From NCBI GenBank assembly GCA_001789355.1, contig MFZI01000077.1, forward strand, positions 1 to 16,791: a stretch of 16,791 nt of DNA, in the 5' to 3' direction. A program made the position numbers and the translations under genes. Numbering within the stretch: position 1 is the stretch's first letter; each line of letters starts with the position of its first letter. The stretch is from Candidatus Roizmanbacteria bacterium RIFCSPHIGHO2_01_FULL_39_8. Its GTDB lineage: Bacteria > Patescibacteriota > Microgenomatia > UBA1406 > GWC2-37-13. Shown piece after piece: positions 6,299 through 13,527 of this stretch. Under the pieces are notes generated by a model. It did not search any database. It worked only from the letters and a program-made list of their open reading frames with translations, and was not told the DNA's origin.

Positions 6299-7251
6299 AG
6301 GATATTTTTCTTGCAATAATCAATCATTTTACCAAGCCCCTCCTCTAATTTTATATGAGGTTGCCAATCTAGAATTTTCTGGGCTTGTGTAATATCAGGC
6401 TTTCTTTTTTTGGGATCGTCCTGCGGTAGTTTTTCGCTAAAGACAATAAGACTCTTTGATTTGGTGATTTTTTTAATCATTTCCGCATATTCTAGAACAG
6501 TATGTTCATTGGTTGAGCCAAGATTGATTATCTCACCTCGTGTGTTTGGTAAAAACATTAAGCGGTTCAACCCGTCTATCATATCATCAACATAACAGAG
6601 AGATCTAGTTTGCTGTCCGTCCCCAAAGACAGTGATTGGTCTCCCTTGTAGGGCCTCCAGGATAAAGGTGATGATCATTCTCATATCATCCTTGAGCATT
6701 TTCGGTCCATACGTATTGAAGATTCGAGCAATTCTTATATCGATCTTATATTTTCTGAAAAAATGAAACGTAATTGTTTCTCCAAAGCGTTTGGCTTCGT
6801 CATATACCGAGCGTGGTCCAACCGCTGAAACATTTCCGAAGTATGTTTCTTTTTGTGGATGTTCCAAAGGGTCGCCATACACTTCTGATGAAGAAGCGAA
6901 TAAAAACTTGGCTTCATTTTGCATGACGAATTTAAGTAGTTCAAGCGTGCCTATCGTGTTGACCAACATGGTTTCCATCGGAAGATTGTGATAGCTCAAT
7001 AGACTATGATGATTTGGAGATGCGGGTGAGGCGAGATGGAAAACTGCGTCTGCATGCATATTTTGCGCTAGAGGTAGGGTAACATCGTGTTTTAAAAGTA
7101 TGAATTTTTTATCCTTCTTAAAGTGATTAACATTTTTTTCAGAACCTGTTATCAAGTTGTCGACGCAGATGACTTCATGACCTTCCATAAGTAATTTTTC
7201 ACAAAGGTGTGAACCTATGAAACCTGCACCGCCAGCCACTAATATTTTCAT
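6295..7251 (-). CDS. UDP-glucuronate decarboxylase (UDP-xylose synthase)-like SDR
   Basis: Extended short-chain dehydrogenase, 318 aa, predicted to convert UDP-glucuronate to UDP-xylose with bound NAD. The Rossmann motif GGAGFIG is at 7-13, the catalytic pair at Y150-x3-K154 (YDEAK), and the serine site in SSSEVYGDPLEHPQ (120-133). The strings HLASPASP, GPRSVYDEAKRFGE, RIFNTYGPKM and GDGQQTRSLCYVDD are those of the UXS subgroup rather than GalE or dehydratases. The gene begins 2 bases after the UDP-glucose dehydrogenase stop, which supplies its substrate, and its end overlaps the GT2-GtrA gene. Another SDR specificity within the UXS/ArnA group cannot be excluded. Confidence 0.9.
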   Translation of the reverse strand: MKILVAGGAGFIGSHLCEKLLMEGHEVICVDNLITGSEKNVNHFKKDKKFILLKHDVTLPLAQNMHADAVFHLASPASPNHHSLLSYHNLPMETMLVNTIGTLELLKFVMQNEAKFLFASSSEVYGDPLEHPQKETYFGNVSAVGPRSVYDEAKRFGETITFHFFRKYKIDIRIARIFNTYGPKMLKDDMRMIITFILEALQGRPITVFGDGQQTRSLCYVDDMIDGLNRLMFLPNTRGEIINLGSTNEHTVLEYAEMIKKITKSKSLIVFSEKLPQDDPKKRKPDITQAQKILDWQPHIKLEEGLGKMIDYCKKNIL

Positions 7252-7253
7252 AC

Positions 7254-8555
7254 TTATCGTGTTGGTTGTCTCCCTATGGAATAATAGCTAAATCCGAGCC
7301 CCTTCATAAGAGCCGGATCATAGATATTTCTCCCATCAAAAACTATTGGTTTTTTTAACAAAGACTTTATTTTTCGTAAATCAGCCTGCTTAAATTCATT
7401 CCACTCGGTAAGAACGACCAGGGCAGAGCTGTTTTTTACTGCCTCATAGGGATCGTCAAAATAGATTAACTTTGAGCCGAAAAGATTATTAATATTCGAT
7501 GTAGCTGCAGGATCATACACTGAGAGGGAAAATTTTTGCTCCAATAGACGATTTAAGACAAAGAGAGAGGGAGCTTCTCTTATATCGTCGGTGTTCGGTT
7601 TGAATGAAAGTCCCCAAATAGCAAGGTTTTTTTCTCCCTTCATGACATCGATAATCTTACGCGCGAAGTTTTCTTTCGCGATAGCATTAACTCTCTCAAC
7701 TGCATCCAGAAGGGTAGTGTCGAGATTTAAGGCTTGCCCTATTTTTATTAATGCTTTGACGTCTTTGGGAAAACATGATCCTCCGTAGCCTACTCCCGGA
7801 TCCATGAAAATCCTACCGATTCGTTTATCCAACCCTACTGCATCGAGTACCTTCTCTACATCTGCACCTGTTTTTTCGCAATAGAACGAAATAAGATTTG
7901 CGAAAGAGATTTTGGTCGCAAGCATTGCATTGGAAGTATATTTTATGAGTTCTGCCGAAGCAAGGTCTGTAATTACTCTTTTTCCATCGATTGGTTTATG
8001 AAGTTGCATGAGTATGTTTTTAGCTCTATCCGAGTCAGACCCTATCACTACTCTGTCAGGATTAAGTGAGTCATAAATTGCTGTCCCTTCTCGGAGGAAT
8101 TCAGGGCAGGAAGCCACTGCAACATGTGTTTTTTTTGGCTTTAATTTATTTAAAATTTTTTCAATTCTCGCATTTGTCCCGACAGGAACAGTACTTTTAC
8201 AGGAAACAATGGTTATTTTTTTCTCGAGGTTCTGTGAAACTTTTTCCGCTACAGCAAATACCGTTGATAGATCTGCTTCTCCATTTTTTTTTGGGGGAGT
8301 ACCGACCGCAATAAATACCACATCAGATTCACCAATAGGTGTAGTGTATTCCGAAGTAAAATGAATTCTTTTGGCATTCAGATTTTTTAAAAGGAGTTCT
8401 TTCAGGCCAGGTTCATAAATAATGGGATCACCATTCTTCAGTCGATTTATTTTTTCTGGAGTGTGCCCTATGACCCAGACCTTGTTACCAAAGTCTGCAA
8501 ATACACATGCAGTCACCAAACCTACGTATCCATGACCTATGAAAGTAATTGTCAT
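7254..8555 (-). CDS. ugd: UDP-glucose 6-dehydrogenase
   Basis: Oxidises UDP-glucose to UDP-glucuronate in two steps. At 433 aa it has normal family length and domain order: an N-terminal NAD-binding Rossmann fold (GHGYVG, 7-12), central helices, catalytic Cys261 in GYGGSCFPKD, and a C-terminal UDP-binding domain (AIWGLSFKPNTDDIREAPS). Other family marks are EPGLKELL and VGTPPKKNG. The end of the second beta strand reads VIGHTPEKI, where most homologues have an acidic residue in a VDID-type motif; this may affect cofactor choice. It starts a separate transcription unit (promoter 8564-8592) with the UDP-xylose synthase and GT2-GtrA genes. The ATG lies 8 bases after the -10, so the mRNA is probably leaderless or nearly so. 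Confidence 0.95.
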   Translation of the reverse strand: MTITFIGHGYVGLVTACVFADFGNKVWVIGHTPEKINRLKNGDPIIYEPGLKELLLKNLNAKRIHFTSEYTTPIGESDVVFIAVGTPPKKNGEADLSTVFAVAEKVSQNLEKKITIVSCKSTVPVGTNARIEKILNKLKPKKTHVAVASCPEFLREGTAIYDSLNPDRVVIGSDSDRAKNILMQLHKPIDGKRVITDLASAELIKYTSNAMLATKISFANLISFYCEKTGADVEKVLDAVGLDKRIGRIFMDPGVGYGGSCFPKDVKALIKIGQALNLDTTLLDAVERVNAIAKENFARKIIDVMKGEKNLAIWGLSFKPNTDDIREAPSLFVLNRLLEQKFSLSVYDPAATSNINNLFGSKLIYFDDPYEAVKNSSALVVLTEWNEFKQADLRKIKSLLKKPIVFDGRNIYDPALMKGLGFSYYSIGRQPTR

Positions 8556-8563
8556 AAGGAATA

Positions 8564-8592
8564 ATCATACAATACTAACTCCTAATTTCCAA
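8564..8592 (-). promoter_or_regulatory. Promoter of ugd
   Basis: The minus strand reads TTGGAA (8587-8592), 17 bases, TATGAT (8564-8569), then 8 bases to the ugd ATG at 8555. The predicted start is near 8557. An inverted repeat lies just upstream at 8594-8613. Confidence 0.6.
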
Positions 8593-8593
8593 T

Positions 8594-8613
8594 ATCGAGC
8601 GAATGAACTCGAT
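8594..8613. repeat. Inverted repeat between the rmlD-like gene and ugd
   Basis: ATCGAG (8594-8599) and CTCGAT (8608-8613) form a 6-bp stem with an 8-base loop. It overlaps the rmlD-like stop codon and sits one base upstream of the ugd -35. It could be a weak terminator (no T-run follows) or an operator. Confidence 0.4.
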
Positions 8614-9458
8614 CAAAGATTCCGAAGTTGCTTCGCGACTTCATCCAGTCCATCCTGAAATTTTTTCATTTTGTGAAAATTATTTTTTTTACTGCGAATA
8701 TCAGAGTATTGTGATCTTTGAGCTTTTCCTTCGGAGTACTGAGAAAATGTTGTAGGAATAATAAGACTCTCGTCCAAGTGGAATGTTCGTGCGATCATTT
8801 TTCCAATAGTAAATGGAGAAAAACTATCCTGACCTACTACGTGAAATATTTGTGGTGAAAAATGCAAAAAAAGGTATTTCATGGAATAGGCAATATCATC
8901 GATGAAGGTGGGTGTCATGATGGAGTCTGACATAAGTCGGATTTCTTTTTTTTCTACAAGTACTTGTTTTATCCTTTTTACAAAATCGGGTTTTGCAGGG
9001 TGTGTCGATCGATAAGGATAAGAAAATCGTACGATCATAGATGAATTTTTTACGAGTTGTTCGCCTTCGTACTTTGTTTTTGCATAATAAGAGAGTGGGT
9101 AAGGAATACTATCTTCAAAATACGGATCATGTTTTTTTCCATCAAATACGAAATCAGTTGAGACAAATATAAACTTTTTCTTTTTCTTCAAAACTGCATC
9201 CAGGATTATGTTAGTACCCTCGACGTTTATGTGATGACATAATTTTTTCTCCTTCTCCGCCTGGTCAACGTTCGTATATGCCGCAAGGTGAAAGAAAATA
9301 TCAAAATCGATCTTACTAATAACCTCAGTAACTTTATCCCTATTAGTAATATCGAAATCAGGAAGCTCCAGTTCGATGAAAGTAAAATCTCCTTTTAAAA
9401 GTTCGACAATTCTTGAGCCGATGAGCCCCTTACTACCGGTAATTGCAATGTTAACCAT
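8613..9458 (-). CDS. rfbD: dTDP-4-dehydrorhamnose reductase-like SDR
   Basis: RmlD-type extended SDR, 281 aa, predicted to reduce the 4-keto group of a dTDP-6-deoxy-4-ketohexose. The cofactor motif TGSKGLIGS is at 7-15, HLAAYTNVDQAE at 57-68 is typical of RmlD, the STDFVFDG strand is at 100-107, and the catalytic Y125-x3-K129 lies in SYYAKTKYEGE. The ATG overlaps the rfbB end by 8 bases, showing a coupled pair. RmlC epimerase and RmlA are absent here, so the product could be dTDP-L-rhamnose, if rmlC lies elsewhere, or another deoxysugar such as dTDP-fucose or -quinovose. Confidence 0.82.
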   Translation of the reverse strand: MVNIAITGSKGLIGSRIVELLKGDFTFIELELPDFDITNRDKVTEVISKIDFDIFFHLAAYTNVDQAEKEKKLCHHINVEGTNIILDAVLKKKKKFIFVSTDFVFDGKKHDPYFEDSIPYPLSYYAKTKYEGEQLVKNSSMIVRFSYPYRSTHPAKPDFVKRIKQVLVEKKEIRLMSDSIMTPTFIDDIAYSMKYLFLHFSPQIFHVVGQDSFSPFTIGKMIARTFHLDESLIIPTTFSQYSEGKAQRSQYSDIRSKKNNFHKMKKFQDGLDEVAKQLRNL

Positions 9459-10458
9459 ATTGAGTTTTGTAATATTTTTTATATTCGCCGCTTTTTATTC
9501 GTTTCCACCAATCCTGGTTTTTTCTATACCAATCTATAGTTTTTTCGAGCGCTTCGTCAAAGGAATGTCGAGGCTTCCAACCTAAGTCCCGTTTCATTTT
9601 CGACCAATCAATCGCATATTTTCTATCATGCCCAGGTCTATCTTTCACGAATTGCAGGTGGCTTTCATCTTTTCCCATCATCTTTAAAATTCGCCTAATA
9701 ACTTCTTTATTAGGAATATCTTCGTTGAGGCCTCCGACGAAATATGTTTCTCCGACTTTTCCTTTATGCAGAATTAAATCTAGTGCCTCACAGTGGTCCT
9801 CGACATACAACCAATCTCTCACGTATAGGCCATCTCCATAAACAGGCACTTTCATTCCTTCCAAAATATTGCTAATTGCGAGAGAGATCAACTTCTCAGG
9901 AAATTGATACGGACCAAAATTGTTAGAACAGTTAGAGATGGTAGTAGGCAGATTATAGGTTGTCGCGTATGCTCTAACAAGATGATCTGATGAAGCTTTT
10001 GAAGCAGAATATGGGCTTCGGGGATCATATTTAGTATCTTCATTAAATTTATCACTGGAATCAAGTGGAAGAGCGCCAAAGACTTCATCGGTCGAGATAT
10101 GATGGAATCTCGCCACTTTGTTTTTTAGAGCAGACTCCAAAAGGATGTAGGTTCCTTCAATATTAGTTTTAATAAAAGGTGCAGGATCAAGGATTGATCT
10201 ATCGACATGAGATTCAGCGGCAAAATGAACTATGGTATCAATGTTGCTGGTTAACTGGTTAACTAGTTGCAGGTTACAAATATCGCCTTGGACAAATGAA
10301 TAATTGGGATTTTTTTCGCTGTTTACGAGATTCTCGAGATTTCCTGCATAAGTAAGTTTGTCCAAATTGATAATCTTATCTTGAGGATATTTTTTAAGCC
10401 AGTACAGGATGAAATTTGAGCCGATGAATCCGGCTCCTCCCGTTACCAGTAATTTCAT
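9451..10458 (-). CDS. rfbB: dTDP-glucose 4,6-dehydratase
   Basis: Converts dTDP-glucose to dTDP-4-keto-6-deoxyglucose, the committed step to dTDP-rhamnose and related sugars. It is 335 aa from the Met at 10458. The motifs are diagnostic: NAD motif TGGAGFIGSN (6-15), DKLTYAGNLENL (33-44), HFAAESHVDRSI (78-89), STDEVFG (122-128) with catalytic D124-E125, Y150-x3-K154 (PYSASKASSDHLVRAY), and NNFGPYQFPEKLI. The start at 10458 matches the usual MKLLVTGG beginning and lies 7 bases after a TAGAAT box, whereas an upstream ATG at 10467 overlaps that box. First gene of the sugar block, divergent from the Nudix gene. Confidence 0.97.
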   Translation of the reverse strand: MKLLVTGGAGFIGSNFILYWLKKYPQDKIINLDKLTYAGNLENLVNSEKNPNYSFVQGDICNLQLVNQLTSNIDTIVHFAAESHVDRSILDPAPFIKTNIEGTYILLESALKNKVARFHHISTDEVFGALPLDSSDKFNEDTKYDPRSPYSASKASSDHLVRAYATTYNLPTTISNCSNNFGPYQFPEKLISLAISNILEGMKVPVYGDGLYVRDWLYVEDHCEALDLILHKGKVGETYFVGGLNEDIPNKEVIRRILKMMGKDESHLQFVKDRPGHDRKYAIDWSKMKRDLGWKPRHSFDEALEKTIDWYRKNQDWWKRIKSGEYKKYYKTQYG

Positions 10459-10465
10459 AGCTTTC

Positions 10466-10471
10466 ATTCTA
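10466..10471 (-). promoter_or_regulatory. -10 box of rfbB, leaderless spacing
   Basis: The minus strand reads TAGAAT, then 7 bases, then the rfbB ATG at 10458. The -35 region is poor (TAGCTA at 17-base spacing), so the promoter may be weak or activator-dependent. It shares a 46-base intergenic space with the opposing Nudix promoter. Confidence 0.5.
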
Positions 10472-10498
10472 ACAAAAAACAGTCTGAGTAGCTATAAT
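10469..10498 (+). promoter_or_regulatory. Promoter of the Nudix-M1 unit, leaderless spacing
   Basis: A perfect TATAAT (10493-10498) with a weak -35, CTAACA (10469-10474), at 18-base spacing. An ATG begins directly after the -10 (10499) and another 6 bases after it (10505). Only the second could be on the transcript if the start is at normal distance. Confidence 0.6.
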
Positions 10499-10504
10499 AT
10501 GACC

Positions 10505-10990
10505 ATGCAGAATAGACATATAGCCGTAACGCTAGAGTGTTTTGTAAGAAAAAAGGGTAAATATCTTATGCTCCATAGAAGCAAGGATAAAAAAATATTG
10601 CCAGGAGTGTGGATGGCTCCGGGTGGACATAGGGAATTTAATGAAGGGCTTTTCGCATGTGCAAGAAGAGAAATATTTGAAGAAACTGGTTTACGAATAA
10701 AGAATCTTCAGATAAAGGCCCAGGGAAATGCATATCTGCACGATGTAGATAAAGAGTTTTATTTTCATTTTGTTTTTGCAGACTATGCAGGAGGGAAACT
10801 AAAACAAAATAAAAAGGACGGAGACTTAATTTGGCTGACCCCCAAAGAAATTATGAAATTGGACAATGTACTTACCGAGATAAAAGAAGTTGCGCCATAT
10901 ATATTTAAGAAAGACAAAAAAGTACTATCATATAAAGCAGTTTACGAAACAGGGAATAAACTTTCCTCTTTAGAGATTGAAAAACCTTAA
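10505..10990 (+). CDS. Nudix hydrolase (MutT/NTP pyrophosphohydrolase-like)
   Basis: A 161-aa Nudix protein that would hydrolyse a nucleoside diphosphate linked to another group. The full Nudix box GX5EX7REUXEEXGU is visible as GGHREFNEG..ARREIFEETGL. It supplies the Mg-binding glutamates. The preceding strands (HIAVTLECFVRKKGKYLMLHRSKD) and later HFVFADYAGG and DLIWLTPKEI fit the fold; the WLTPKEI segment resembles MutT/8-oxo-dGTPase-like members, but substrate is not determinable. The start at 10505 (MQNRHIAV) is chosen because TATAAT ends 6 bases before it; 10499 would add two residues. A longer frame reaching back to 10409 runs over the rfbB N terminus and is not credible. The stop overlaps the M1 start (TAATG). 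Confidence 0.85.
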   Translation: MQNRHIAVTLECFVRKKGKYLMLHRSKDKKILPGVWMAPGGHREFNEGLFACARREIFEETGLRIKNLQIKAQGNAYLHDVDKEFYFHFVFADYAGGKLKQNKKDGDLIWLTPKEIMKLDNVLTEIKEVAPYIFKKDKKVLSYKAVYETGNKLSSLEIEKP

Positions 10991-13527
10991 TGAAAAAATC
11001 AGTGATAAAACCCATAAATTACAAGCTAATATTCGAACCTGATTTGAAGAAATTCAGTTTCAAGGGAAATGAAATATTGTTGTTTGAAGTCGTCGATCCG
11101 ACTAAAAAAATTGAATTAGATCTTGTGGAATTGAAGATAACTGATTGTCGATTACAAATTAATCAGAGAAATAAAATTGATTCATATCAGACTGATAAAC
11201 AAAAAGAGAAACTTACTATTTTTCTTTCACAGAAATTAGAACCTGGTATATATGAGCTTTTTATCGAATTTACGGGAATTTTAAACGATAAGTTGGCCGG
11301 TTTTTATCGAAGTAAATATAGCGACAAGGGAAAAGAAAAATATATTGCTACCACTCAATTCGAGGCCGCAGATGCAAAACGGGCTTTTCCATGTGTTGAT
11401 CACCCGGCATACAAGGGAACGTTTGATGTTTCATTCATCATTGATAAAAACCTTTCCGCTCTTTCAAACACCTTGCCTAAAAGAGTTATTAATTTAAAAC
11501 GTCAGGCCAACCTAAATTCGACCTCGCAGGTCAAACGTGGGGCATGGCAAAGGGCCCGAATGGGGAAAAAAATGGTGATTTTCGAAAGGACGCCACTCAT
11601 GTCTACTTACCTTCTCTATTTGGGAGTCGGGGAATTTGAATTTATTGAAGATAAGTATAGGGATATACTACTTCGTGTTGTAACGACTCCAGGAAAAAAA
11701 GAATATGGCAAATTCGCGCTCGATTGCAGCAAAAAATTCCTCAAGTTTTATGAAGAATATTTTGATTATCCTTATCCCTTAAAAAAATTAGACTTGATAG
11801 CGGTACCGGATTTTGCTTCGGGAGCGATGGAGAATTGGGGTGCGATTACATTTAGAGAAAATGCCTTGCTGCTTTATCCGAACTTAAGTTCGCGCGCAAC
11901 AATGGAAAGAATTGCTGAGGTAGTAGCGCATGAATTAGTCCACCAATGGTTTGGAAATCTGGTTACGATGAAGTGGTGGGATGATCTCTGGCTGAACGAA
12001 AGCTTTGCAACCTATATGGCATACAAGGCCCTTGATAAATTTTGGCCTGAGTGGAAAGTGTGGTCAGGCTACCTCACCTATGCTGTTTTTGGAGCAATGT
12101 CCCTCGATGGTTTAAAATCTACCAGGTCGATTCATGCAAAAGTCTTGAATCCGCACGAAATCGATGAACTCTTTGACGAAATTGCATATGAAAAAGGAGG
12201 GAGTATTTTACGGATGATACACGAATATCTTGGCCCCAAGGTGTATAGAGACGGATTGCGAAACTATATAAGAAAATTTGAGTACGCAAATGCTGAGGCA
12301 GATGATCTCTGGAGCTCCCTACAAGATGCTTCACGTAAACCCGTAAAAGAAATCATGAGGAAATATGTTTTGCAAAAAGGATTCCCCTTAGTAGAGTTAT
12401 CAACTAAAGGCCGAATGTTGAATTTGAAACAAGAAAGATTCTTTTACCTCGATTATAAAGATGAAAGTAAGTGGATTATTCCTTTAGTATTTAAATTAGC
12501 AAAAAAAAGTTACGCCAAAGAACTAATAGAAAGAAAAGAGAAAAAAATTCCTTTTAAAAAATCTCCATTTTTATATTTGAATACGGATTACTCGAGTTTC
12601 TTTATTTCAAAATACGATTCTAAAAATCTTTTGTCTTTAGGCAAACACATACAAAAACTAAACGAGCTAGAAAAGATAGGATTGATTCATGATCTTTTTT
12701 CTCTTGTAACGAATGGAAAAATGGAGTTAAAGGAGTGTTTGGATTTTTTGGAAACACATACACTCAACGAAAAAAGGGAAGAGGTATTGCAATATATGAT
12801 AGGGAAATTATCCGGAGTGTATTTATTAATCAGAGGAAAAAAAATAAAAAAACTCATTCTCTATTTCGCCTCAAAATCACTTAAACTAACTGGCGCGAAC
12901 CCAAAAGAGAAGGAGGATATCAATATAACTCATTTGAGAAACACCGCCCTATCTTCCTTGTCGTCTTTAGATGATAAAAAAACCCAGGAATTTATTAGGA
13001 ATAAATTTGAGATTTTTGTGAAAACAAAAGTCCTGCACCCTGATTTGAGAGGGGCAGTATACAGTGGAGCTGTTTGGCAAAAAGACTTCTATCATGGAAA
13101 AATCAAAGAATTGTTTGAAAAAAGTACCGTGCAAGAAGAAAAGGCCAAACTACTTATGAGTCTAGGCAATAGTAAAAATGCACATCTGATTCGAAAAACA
13201 TTAGATTATGGCTTAACCGGAAGAGTACGTTTTTCCGACCTATTTTACCTAATAGCAGCAGTCTCACGCAATAGGTTTGCGACTGAAGAAGCGTATGATT
13301 GGTGTGTTAGAAATTGGGACATAATTAAAAAAAAGACCGGTGGGCATTCCACCGTTTTATTGAGACGAATGTTAAAAATGATTGTTCCCATTGGAGCTGT
13401 AAGGAAAGTAAACGACGCGATAACTTTTTTAGAAACTCACAGGATCGTCGGACTGGAAAGAACATACGAACAAGTCAAAGAAGAGCTGCTCATCAACTCA
13501 AGATTGGTAAAGAGACTAAAGAGGTGA
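10990..13527 (+). CDS. M1 family aminopeptidase (PepN/puromycin-sensitive type)
   Basis: Zinc aminopeptidase removing N-terminal residues from peptides, 845 aa. An N-terminal beta saddle (about 1-215) includes TTQFEAADAKRAFPCVDHP. The substrate-binding GAMEN is at 278-282 (SGAMENWGAITFRE), and the zinc site is H314-E315-x2-H318 with E337, the HExxH-x18-E pattern of M1. The transition-state tyrosine is Y400 in AYEKGGSILRMI. The C-terminal alpha domain resembles ERAP1_C. No signal peptide is seen, so it is probably cytosolic. Residues about 171-192 (RQANLNST..WQRARMG) interrupt a normally short loop before VIFERTPLMSTYL. The ATG shares one base with the Nudix stop. The last 12 bases overlap the convergent miaB-like gene. 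Confidence 0.95.
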   Translation: MKKSVIKPINYKLIFEPDLKKFSFKGNEILLFEVVDPTKKIELDLVELKITDCRLQINQRNKIDSYQTDKQKEKLTIFLSQKLEPGIYELFIEFTGILNDKLAGFYRSKYSDKGKEKYIATTQFEAADAKRAFPCVDHPAYKGTFDVSFIIDKNLSALSNTLPKRVINLKRQANLNSTSQVKRGAWQRARMGKKMVIFERTPLMSTYLLYLGVGEFEFIEDKYRDILLRVVTTPGKKEYGKFALDCSKKFLKFYEEYFDYPYPLKKLDLIAVPDFASGAMENWGAITFRENALLLYPNLSSRATMERIAEVVAHELVHQWFGNLVTMKWWDDLWLNESFATYMAYKALDKFWPEWKVWSGYLTYAVFGAMSLDGLKSTRSIHAKVLNPHEIDELFDEIAYEKGGSILRMIHEYLGPKVYRDGLRNYIRKFEYANAEADDLWSSLQDASRKPVKEIMRKYVLQKGFPLVELSTKGRMLNLKQERFFYLDYKDESKWIIPLVFKLAKKSYAKELIERKEKKIPFKKSPFLYLNTDYSSFFISKYDSKNLLSLGKHIQKLNELEKIGLIHDLFSLVTNGKMELKECLDFLETHTLNEKREEVLQYMIGKLSGVYLLIRGKKIKKLILYFASKSLKLTGANPKEKEDINITHLRNTALSSLSSLDDKKTQEFIRNKFEIFVKTKVLHPDLRGAVYSGAVWQKDFYHGKIKELFEKSTVQEEKAKLLMSLGNSKNAHLIRKTLDYGLTGRVRFSDLFYLIAAVSRNRFATEEAYDWCVRNWDIIKKKTGGHSTVLLRRMLKMIVPIGAVRKVNDAITFLETHRIVGLERTYEQVKEELLINSRLVKRLKR

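Noticed and set aside
10409..10498. N-terminal extension of the Nudix protein from 10409
   Set aside because: It would overlap the rfbB N terminus and place the TATAAT promoter inside the gene. Homology begins at HIAVTLECF.
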